Assembly: GCA_002104985.1 (NCBI GenBank)
Contig: MCGO01000398.1
Span: forward strand, 1-18,850
Direction of reading: 5' to 3'
Source of the DNA: Rhizoclosmatium globosum
Taxonomy: Eukaryota > Chytridiomycota > Chytridiomycetes > Chytridiales > Chytriomycetaceae
DNA length: 18,850 bases
Numbering within the stretch: position 1 is the stretch's first letter; the number at the start of each line of letters is the position of its first letter. Position numbers and translations under genes: made by a program. This document shows, in pieces, positions 7,444 through 16,165 of the stretch. The notes under the pieces were generated by a model, which had not been told where the DNA came from, made no database searches, and was given only the letters and a program-made list of their open reading frames with translations.

Positions 7444-8744
7444 ATGATGGCACGCGAGGAAGCCCCTGACACGGCACCAATGGAAGACGAATCCAAGTGG
7501 GGCACTGCAAAATGGACAGACGAGACCAGCGCAGCAAACGAGGTTCAGGACAAACAACAACCAACCACCGAATCATCAAAGCCATCCAATCCATCCAATT
7601 CAACCGAATCAAATCAAGGCCAAAAAGAAACTGAACAAGAAATCGAAAAGGACAACGACATTGACATCGACGACAACGACAACGACAACGACAACGACGG
7701 CGACTCGGACAACAGACGACATCGATCGCTGAATCAAACTGAAACTGAAGCTGGAACCGAGACTGGACAACAACAGCAACAACAACAACAGTCGCAGCCA
7801 CCAAAGCCGCGGCTCGTCGTCGACAGGAAAACAACCCCGCCGTTCCTCGTAAAGGTCTTCTGCGGCCCAGCCCACAGAGACCCGCGCGACAAGAAGGCTT
7901 TTGCTCAGGAAGAGGCCGTTCTGATACACACGTGGTTTGTTGCTTTTCTCTGTGCAGACGGTGTGGCTAATTCAGTACTACTAGGAGAGATGCCACTCTC
8001 AGAGAACTTGCTTGTCTCTTGGCGGACCACAAACCTGACTTGCTCATTACGCACCCGGAATCCCGTCTCTCCTTCAGAGCCGTTTTTCCTGACCCGTCAA
8101 ATGCCTCCTCTTCCTCTTCTTCGTCTTCCTCCAGAAACAACCGTGCCCCTCCTCCTCCACCTTCTACATCCTCCTACTACAAAACAAAAGAACTTGGTCA
8201 CTTTTCAAACATGTCTAAGCGTTATACTCATGATGAATTCAAGACATTGGATGATTTCCATTGGGTCATTGGGGATTTCTTGGATGTCTCTGTTGTGAAG
8301 GGCTTTTCTATTGTGGGTGCGAGTGTCATTCAGTCTGTCAAGAATGCTGTTGTGGGGGAAAGAGGGGAGAGAGGAGCGCGAAATGCCTATTCTTCACATT
8401 CTTTGGCTTCCGCTTCTCTGACATCCACCAATGGTACTCCTCCTTCAATCTCGGATCGATTGGCTCCTCATCCTTCAAGAAGTTTTGTTCCCAGAGATGT
8501 TAGGGATTTCAGGGATGGGGATAGATTCGGAGTACGGGAGAATGTTGGACGAGACAGTAGAGATGGAGGTCGTGATGGTGGCAGAAGAGAAAGATTCCAT
8601 CCATATGGTGGAGGAGGTGGAGGCAGTGCTGCCGGTCGACGAGAGGATAGGAGAGGCCGTGATGACAGAAGAGAAACGGGAGGAGCAGAGGGTACTGGAG
8701 GTGACAGACGAGACGAGAGAAGAGGCAGTGGAGGCAGATGGTGA
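7444..8744 (+). CDS. SAP18: SAP18-like protein with long disordered extensions
   Basis: Exons 7444-7934 and 7985-8744 (50-nt intron, phase 2), 416 aa. The SAP18 fold begins with PPFLVKVFC (about 131) and continues ..IHTW-RDATLRELACLLADHKPDL.., RAVFPD.., YYKTKELG.. and IGDFLDVSVV (about 257-266). These match SAP18 landmarks (LLRVF, YTWMDATLKEL, KEIGSTMSG, IGDYLDIAI). The splice restores HTW-RDATLREL exactly. In other eukaryotes SAP18 bridges Sin3-HDAC repression and ASAP/PSAP exon-junction complexes. Usual length is about 150-170 aa; here about 130 residues are added in front (acidic DN repeats, polyQ). A Ser run plus Pro run interrupts the fold between RAVFPD and YYKTKELG, and about 150 residues of Arg/Gly/Asp-rich tail follow, which looks RNA-binding. 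The start is the first ATG of the frame (MMAREE); ATG 7447 is also possible. Confidence 0.85.
7672..7698 (+). repeat. GACAAC hexanucleotide repeat (Asp-Asn)
   Basis: Four GACAAC units plus GAC encode alternating Asp and Asn in the N-terminal extension of SAP18, flanked by further GAC-rich codons. It is a microsatellite-like low-complexity tract. Confidence 0.85.
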
Positions 8745-8797
8745 AGGAGTGTTGTGTGAATATACAACTGTACCAATTTATTAGGTCCAAGTGTCCC

Positions 8798-9226
8798 TTA
8801 ATCGTCAATAACTTCATAAAACTGAAGACAAACAGAACTCTTTGGGTCCTGGCATGCATACTCTCTCGTTCCCCACGGTGTAATCGAAAACTCGCCCTTG
8901 TTCTTGATGAACGATGGATGGACCCACGCGCCAAAACCGGCTTCCACCTTATCTTTGATTGTTTGCAAGCTAGCCACCTTGAGTCTAATCTGGGGCGCCT
9001 CGCGGTCAGGGTTGTATCCATCCATGGGCGCCACCATATGTAGCTTGGATGTTGAGGCAGGATGGATGAGGATGGTGTGTTCGGGAGAACTCATGACAAC
9101 TTCGAATCCAAGAACTGTGGTGTAGAAGGCGACTGTTTGTTCATGATCGATGGTGGGGAGGAAGTACTCGGTTCCCAAAAGGTTGGCTGCGTTGGTCATT
9201 TGTGGGAGACTCTTTTTGGATGCCAT
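8798..9226 (-). CDS. VOC-superfamily (glyoxalase/bleomycin-resistance-like) protein
   Basis: A single exon of 142 aa, ATG at 9226. It follows the VOC pattern: an N-terminal EYFLPTIDHEQTVAFYTTVLGFEVV strand-helix-strand region, a middle strand with ILIHP and KLHMV, and the closing GTREYACQDPKSSVCLQFYE, typical of the C-terminal beta strand (D-P-x-x-x-x-L-x-F-x-E). One complete pair of beta-alpha-beta-beta-beta modules fits 142 aa. VOC proteins cover glyoxalases, dioxygenases and drug-binding proteins, and substrate cannot be assigned from sequence; bleomycin-resistance-like members with this ending often have no proven enzymatic role. It converges on SAP18 (53 bp between stops) and lies 124 bp downstream of beta-tubulin on the same strand. 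Confidence 0.8.
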   Translation of the reverse strand: MASKKSLPQMTNAANLLGTEYFLPTIDHEQTVAFYTTVLGFEVVMSSPEHTILIHPASTSKLHMVAPMDGYNPDREAPQIRLKVASLQTIKDKVEAGFGAWVHPSFIKNKGEFSITPWGTREYACQDPKSSVCLQFYEVIDD

Positions 9227-9350
9227 CAGCCAATAAAGAAACCAATGTCAAGACTGCCCCACCTGCCCCAGCCCTTTCAATAATCAACTCAATTTTTATT
9301 TCAAAGTGGTGCCATAAATTACATAATTCAAATACATTGCAACTGCTGTC

Positions 9351-10915
9351 TTATTTCCTGAATGCGGGCAATTTGCCAGACGGCATATCCTCATCAAACG
9401 AGTCCTCAACCGAAACATCCTGATATTGCTGATACTCACTCACCAAATCCGCCATATTACTCTCTGCCTCTGTAAACTCCATCTCATCCATCCCTTCACC
9501 CGTATACCAATGCAAATACGCCTTCCTCTTAATCATGGCACTAAACTGCGTCTGGACACGCTTAAACAACTCCTGAATCGCCGTACTATTCCCAATAAAC
9601 GTTCCCGACATCTTCAACCCTCGCGGCGGAATATCACACACGGCAGTTTTACAGTTGTTGGGAATCCATTCAACAAAGTTACTCGAGTTTTTCAATTGAA
9701 TGTTCAAGATCTGCGTCTCGACTTCCTTCATGGACAGTTTCCCGCGGAATATCGCGGCAACTGTGAGGTACCGTCCATGGCGTGGGTCACATGCGGCCAT
9801 CATGTTTCGTGCGTCAAACATTTGCATGGTGAGTTCCGGGACGGTGAGTTGGCGGTAGGATTGGGAGGAGCGGGAGGTTAATGGAGCGAATCCGACCATG
9901 AAGAAGTGGAGGCGTGGGAAGGGGACCATGTTGACGGCAAGTTTACGGAGGTCGGCGTTGAGTTGGCCAGGGAAACGGAGACAAGTTGTTACACCGGACA
10001 TGACGGCGCTGACGAGGTGATTCAAGTCACCGTCTATATGTTTTGTAAAGGGTTAGTTTATGGTCGAGGGGGGCAAAGGCAAAACGTAAATAAGAAGCAG
10101 GAGCTTACACGATGGATTAGAAAGTTTGAGTGTACGCGTGCAAATGTCATATAATGCCTCGTTATCAATACAAAATGTTTCATCTGAGTTATCCACAAGC
10201 TGGTGCACAGTCAAGGTGGCATTGTACGGCTCAACAACTGTATCACTAACTTTGGGAGACGGCACAACAGAAAATGTACAAATCATACGATCTGGGTACT
10301 CCTCTCGAATTTTGCTCAACATCAATGACCCCATTCCTGACCCAGTACCTCCACCAATACTATGTGTCATTTGGAATCCTTGCAACGAATCACAGTTTTC
10401 AGCTTCACGGCGGATAATATCCATAAACTGGTCAATTAATTCAGCACCTTCGGTGTAATAACCCTTTGCCCAGTTGTTTCCTGCACCGCTCTGTCCAAAT
10501 ACAAAGTTGTCTGGGCGGAAGAGTCGGCCATATGTGCTTGATCGAATCGTGTCCATCGTTCCAGGTTCCAAGTCGACGAGAATAGCTCTATATATAAACA
10601 AATTCTTTAATAAATGGAGTGACTCGGGAGAATCAACGTTTGGGAGGGGTTCGCGCGAACCTTGGAACATAACGTCTCCCAGACACTTCGTTGAAGTACA
10701 CATTGATACGTTCCAATTGAAGGTCTGATTCTCCGATATATTTTCCTTGCTCATCGATTCCGTGTTCATCAGCGACGACTTCCCAAAACTTGGAACCCAT
10801 TTGGTTTCCACACTGGCCACTTTGGACCTGGATAATTTCTCTATTTGATTGGCAGTTAGTTATGGTATACAAGATAGGCCAGTTTAGCGTGTATTTGAAC
10901 GATGGCTTGCCTCAT
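9351..10915 (-). CDS. tub2: Beta-tubulin with unusual C-terminal tail
   Basis: Exons 10915-10911, 10840-10661, 10587-10109 and 10033-9351, 448 aa, the normal beta-tubulin length. It begins [17 protein letters not shown] and has the tubulin signature GGGTGSG (140-146). Numbering aligns with standard beta-tubulin without gaps: F167, E198 and F200, sites of benzimidazole resistance, carry the sensitive residues, but residue 6 is Gln instead of the near-universal His. The first coding exon is only ATGAG; intron 1 (10841-10910, 70 nt) has a GC donor (GCAAGC) and a perfect ACTAAC branch motif. Introns 2 (73 nt, GTTCGC donor) and 3 (75 nt) are in phase. After YQQYQD the tail reads [21 protein letters not shown]; the usual Glu-rich end and axonemal EGEFEEE-type motif are missing. 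It forms alpha/beta dimers of cytoplasmic, spindle or flagellar microtubules; the tail suggests a non-axonemal or specialised isotype. Confidence 0.96.
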
Positions 10916-11160
10916 TTAGCTTCTTTCGTGGACTGAAGTGGCTCTTGGAGGCGTTTTTGGGTGTTTCTGGAAGGGGCCTCTTCCACTTGAAATAGAACAC
11001 CTGCAAAAACACATTTTTTACTAATCCAAATAAGAGAATATTTGAGTGAATTCAATTGGCTCATACGACTAATTGTGGCCGCGCGCTTTCCAATTGTGTT
11101 GGTATTCACCACGAATAAGATTAAAATTACAACAGTTATTTAATTTATTAAATAATAGAG
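10916..11160. promoter_or_regulatory. Intergenic region upstream of beta-tubulin
   Basis: These 245 bp separate the kinesin stop from the beta-tubulin start, both on the minus strand. CCAAT-type boxes occur in both orientations (CCAATTG at about 11090 and CAATTGG at about 11053). The far end, near the kinesin stop, is AT-rich. A frame open on the minus strand from 11112 to 10912 runs into the tubulin ATG, but it has poor composition and no recognisable motif. Confidence 0.4.
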
Positions 11161-14100
11161 TTACAACGCTGCCGGCGCAATATCTTTGGGGAGTGAAGAT
11201 CGAGAACTACATGTCCCATGAGAAATGGTTCGTATTCTTTCAAACACAAACCTTAATTCAGAAACGGGTCGGATTTCCAGTTGTTTTGTTAAGCTATGAT
11301 TCAAAGCCACCAGTTCTCTCAGTTTCAGTTTCAGATCCTTTGAAGTTTGTTTGTAGAATTCAACATCATTTGTTGTATCGATGACAGGGTCTGGATCGGT
11401 TTGCATTGAGAAATCTATGACTTCCTTGATACGAGATGCAACGTCAGGATGCTGATCGAATGCTTGAAGTTTTGATTCGTATTCCTGGTACAATGTTATT
11501 TAACAGGCTCCTCAAACGATGAACTCACTTTTTGCATCTTGCTCAGCTTACGCTCAAAAGATATTCTCAACTTTTCCATTTGTTGGGACAGCAACTCTAT
11601 TTCTTCTTGAGATCGTTGCGATTCTTCTTCAAATGTGGATTCGAGTTCTCTTAACTCGGCTATTTCCCTGAGACAGCCAATGACCATTGAGCGAGAATCA
11701 TGCAGATTAGCAGATTTCTAATTGATGCGTTAGTAGTTTCTTACGCACGATGCAATCTGTTACCAAATGATTGATAAGATCGATAATCTCCGAATTATTT
11801 GCGAACTCTTCCAATAGTGCCGAATAATTGATTTCATCACTTTCGGCAGTGACTGGACGTGTCGATGCTCCATCAAACGTGATATTACCATCAAGCATTT
11901 CTGTTAAACTGTAAGCGTCGTTCCCCACAAGACAGAACATACTCTCTGCAGATTTGCGCTGTTCACGAAGTTCAACAAGATCTTTCGCCAACGATTTACG
12001 CTCGGTCTTTAACAGTAAGATTTTTTCCTGCTCTGTATTTTGGTCGAGTTGATTGATTTGAGTTGCAAGCTCGTCAATCTTGCTCTTTGTATCCCGAATT
12101 TTAACGCAAATTGCATGATAACTTCGGAAACGCTCATTTTCAGCCTCAAGTGTCTGCACGAATGATGTAGTGTCGATGGTAACGACACTTAGGATTTCAT
12201 TTCCACTTTCTACTTCTCCTAATTCTTTTTCGATTCCACTATCACAGATGTTTAGAGTAAGATAAATCATATTGTCTCTTACGTGACTTCTGTCTTTGCA
12301 ATTGATGCTTTAGGCTTTGTTGGTTTAGACATCCGAGCAACAGCTAATCCATCCTTCATTTTCTTGGACAGAGAGGCAAACTCTTCTTCTTTCCTATCCA
12401 GTTTCTTGCGTACTAGCTCGGCTGCGACTTCCAACTGACGTATTTTCTTTGAGTCTTCTTCTCGAGCTCGATTGAGGGCTGCAACATCTTTCACGCGGCG
12501 ATTTTCGAGCTCATTCAACTTTTCCAGATCTGAAAGCTTCGTTTAGAAAGTTTGATTGAGTTAAGTGGTACCGCACCGTCCTTCGCCTTCTTCTTTGCAT
12601 TTGATATCGCTGCTTGTAACCTTTCAATTTCTTGTTGCGTTTCAGATAGCTTTCGGTCAACGGTTTCTTTATCCTTGATAAGTTTTTCTTGGTCCTTCAT
12701 TTTGGTTTTTGCTTTGGACATCTGCATCTCTTTAAGTACCATACCATATTCAGGTAATTCAACACATCATACTTGACTGTCAAACATCTTGAGTTTTTTC
12801 TCATATTCGTCCTTAAGTTTCTCTTTGGCTTGTACTGCCTCGTCCAATTCCGTGGTTGTTCTTACGAGCTCACGGCTGGCTGTTTCCAAGTCTTTTTCTA
12901 ATTTCACAACTTTCTCCAAGTGCTGATGCTTGAGTTTTTCCATCCTGATAAATTATTAGCGTAAAAACTTCAGAAAACTGATCCTACTCTTTGTTTTTTA
13001 CTATTAACTCCCGCTGAAGTTCGACTTTCGCCTTGTGGGCCATTTGTAATTCAGCAATTAACTGAATATAATCTGTTGCAGTTTCAGGTTTTACTTCATC
13101 GTTCGGTGCGCTTTCAGCAGCGGCTGAGGCATTTGTGTTCGCTTGACGAACGGGGAAATATTCAGATTCGTCTTCATCCAATCGCGATAGCTGGCGAATA
13201 GATTCCAAAGTTTCCTGACTCTATTTCGTATTTAAGTTTGATTTCATCATTAGTTACACCTACCATAGGTTGACAAATATGAGTTTGAGTGATGGAATGT
13301 TTGTTTAAATCCAGAGTTTGATTAACGCGAGTTATTTCTTCAATCAACTCGCTGTTCGTCAGGTGCTGGTACGATTTGACAGGCTCTGCCGCGAGTGCTA
13401 TTAAGGGTATTTCTGTTTGCGTGTCGGCACAACACTTCAAAGGTTCAAAACTTCTCAGTGACATTGCTTTTGCTTCAAGCTCCACATTGATATTTCGAAG
13501 TGATTCGATAAGCTTAACTTTGTCATTCAAGATGCCATTTTCGATTTCACGTTCTTCTTGAATTTCTGCCAGCTGGCGTGTCATTCTTTGATTTTCTTCT
13601 TTTGTTTTAAGCAGTTCTTCTTCAAGTTCCTTCAATGATGGTGATATAATATTAGGACCAGTATCGTCTGGAACACTGTGAAATCTGGTTAGTTGCCGCA
13701 GAATATCACAGATCAATTTTACACTTTTGAAGCCCTACGATTGAAGCGGGCTCCCAATCCGGAACTAACTCGTGACTTTGGCTTAACCGGTGGAAGCTAT
13801 TGCACAAGTTGGAGAAACAGTTCCAGAGCTATATTACTTACAGTTACAACAGGAAATTGAGAAGAATCCCCAGTAGAGTTTCCTCTGGTCAGTTGAACCA
13901 AATTGGGCCTATATGACTCACACACGTAACTAAAAGCATTCCACTTTTCTTCGCCAAGCGCTGATTGAACGAGCTTCCATGAACCAGGGCCATCATGTCC
14001 AATATTGGTCAAAGCATCTAGCACATCTAGCGTAGTATTCAAGTCTTTAAGCAGTGATTTGTTACAAGTGTCCAAGTCGTGTATTGTCAAGTGAGTCTTT

Positions 14101-16051
14101 TCTTCCTTTTGTGAAAAAGTTTCAACGGCTAAGCGAGCAGTCTAAGTGATATCAGAGAATAAGCTTGCGTTTGTGCATTGTTCATGGACATACGTGAAGA
14201 CGCTCTTCCAAGTCTGATATTCTGGACGCCAACCTTTGGTTCTCATTATTAGCATCTTGGAGACCCTTCATTGCATCTTGAGATAAGGAATGTTAGACGA
14301 TAATTAAGTCTGTCTCCAAGGTGATATACGTAACTTGTGCCTCGAATCGTCCGATTTTTCAGCTCCTCAACAAAATATGTGATCAAACTATCGTTATCCA
14401 TATCGACAAGAGCATCTTCTTTCACACATGAGACGCTGCTTGCAACTATTGTGTTCGATTCAATAAAAGGGCTTGTTTTGCCCTCTTCTTGCTTTCTGAT
14501 TTGAGCTTCGAGATAATCAATGCGTTCTTGCATACTGGCCAATTTAACTGCCTATTACCGAATCAGCAAGACTTAAAAGGGAACGAAACTAACTTGGAAG
14601 TCAATTGTGTTGATCACTGGCTTATTTTGGATCTTTCTCGCTCGATCAGCATACTTGAGCGTGTTCAGTGTTTCTTCATAGTCTTCTTCACATGGACTAA
14701 CACAGGCAAGCATCAATGTCTTTGCGTTTCCGCCCAAAGAGTTTTGAAGCAACCTGTGTTTACTTGGTTAATCTAATTTGTATGATTTGATTTACCTTGT
14801 CAGTTTAGAGTCACGATATGGAACATGAATGGCAGTTATGGCATGATTTGAGTGAGGGTCGTGCATTTCTCCCAACACGCTGATCACGTTTCCAAGTGCA
14901 AGGAGTCCTGAATTAATTTTAACAGACTCTTTCAATCTCACGCCTTCTGCGCCCGTGCGTTTTACACGTTCAGAGCCTGCCAAATCAACAAGATGTAGCT
15001 TCGAGCACCTTAATAGTCGCGAAGCTGTGGAAGAAGCAGGAGAAGTGAATCCAAAGTCTTCCTCGTCCGTTTTCATTCCGACTATCCTTGATGTGTCAAG
15101 CCGTTGCTCAAGGATAAGAGTAAATACTGCATGCGATCGAGATGACGACATATGCATCTTCGTGTCGCCAGTGGTTCGCTCAATCCCTCCCATCTCAAGG
15201 CACTTGAAGAGGTCGTTGGCACACGATACAGACTCTTCGTGCACGCCAGACACTGTTATAGATCCATTTCGGTCTTCTCGAATTTGAATATCTTTTGCAT
15301 CATTATTTGGCATGAGTAGGTCGCGAACCTGAGGAATGCATTTGAGTAATCCGAAGACAACGGAAATTACTATACCTGCTCTTGATAGATTTCCAAGAAA
15401 GTACAACGAATTGAATACGATATGTTCGGATCTAGTTTTTGTTTCATCTGTAAACAAGAGGTGAACTTTGTTGTCAGGATTCCAGTATTTCAATTAACGT
15501 ACATCAATCAGATTCATAATTTGATGGACGACTCGCGGAATAATTCCCATCTCGTCTTCTGGAGTGTTTGCATTATTACTGCTTCCCATCGTATAAGTCT
15601 TTCCTGAGGATGTTTGACCACTTTATGGGATGCTGTTAACAATCACCTCACAGATAAATAATATCCTTACTATGCGAAAATAGTAACATTGAATCCATCC
15701 ACGAATTGATTCACCAAATTGAGGCAGGATGAGTTATAAAGCTCTTTCTGGGAAGACTCGGACACATGAACTTGGTCAAAGGTGAAGGTCTTCTTCCCAC
15801 CTACAGCACCATGAGCAGGACTGGACGCGATATTTAACGTCTGAATATCATCTTTCGATACGACGATAGCATTGGCTTTCGGAATGACGCCTAGGCACAA
15901 TTTGTGGTGAGGAGTGTGGCTTCCAGACTTGGCAGCAACTGCGTTGGCAGGCCGAATCTACTATATGCTTAATGCAGTTGATTATAACCAGAAAACATAC
16001 GCGTATGGCGACGGTCACAGACTGCTGTTGGCCCTCAACAACCTCCTGCAT
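11161..16051 (-). CDS. Kinesin-4-family motor protein with long coiled-coil stalk
   Basis: About 1366 aa. Exons: 16051-16001, 15957-15671, 15620-15503, 15447-15376, 15328-14796, 14753-14594, 14551-14335, 14276-14194, 14141-13842, 13796-13723, 13675-13264, 13214-12988, 12944-12773, 12721-12577, 12529-12283, 12238-11749, 11717-11529, 11484-11161. All phases close. The N-terminal motor: VAIRIRP, P-loop GQTSSGKT (114-121), [12 protein letters not shown], switch I SSRSHA (about 238-243), DLAGSE (291-296), [28 protein letters not shown], and neck [13 protein letters not shown], the kinesin-4/KIF4-KIF21-KIF27 signature. About 950 residues of heptad-rich coiled coil follow, with no recognised tail domain. 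A Ser-rich insert separates LILEQR from [12 protein letters not shown]. Kinesin-4 members act on spindle midzone or axonemal microtubule length. Introns are 31-58 nt. The start is the first in-frame ATG. Exon 14 could begin at 12727. Confidence 0.9.
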
Positions 16052-16165
16052 TCGTTTTGTCAGAGTTTGTTGGAAAAGGGACGAGTGGCTGATTGAAAGA
16101 ACCACCAAGAATCTGACGTCCAACGTCAAAACACATTCATTATTTATCGCTTTGCACAAAAATAT

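Noticed and set aside
8468..9021. Minus-strand open frames opposite the SAP18 tail and across the VOC gene
   Set aside because: Their Pro/Leu/Ser-rich sequence is the mirror of the Arg/Gly-rich SAP18 tail and overlaps two better genes.
10912..11112. Minus-strand open frame of 66 codons before beta-tubulin
   Set aside because: It has no recognisable motif, weak composition, and runs into the tubulin initiator; more likely promoter/5'UTR.
13215..13263. Apparent one-base frame change in the kinesin coiled coil
   Set aside because: A 49-nt intron (GTAGGT to GAGTCAG) joins ..ICQPM to ETLESIRQL in phase.
15376..15493. Apparent frameshift in the kinesin motor before EIYQEQ
   Set aside because: The long open frame with [11 protein letters not shown] is out of frame with EIYQEQ, but an intron ending TTTACAG at 15448 starts an exon [21 protein letters not shown] that fits kinesins and keeps phase, so no frameshift is needed.
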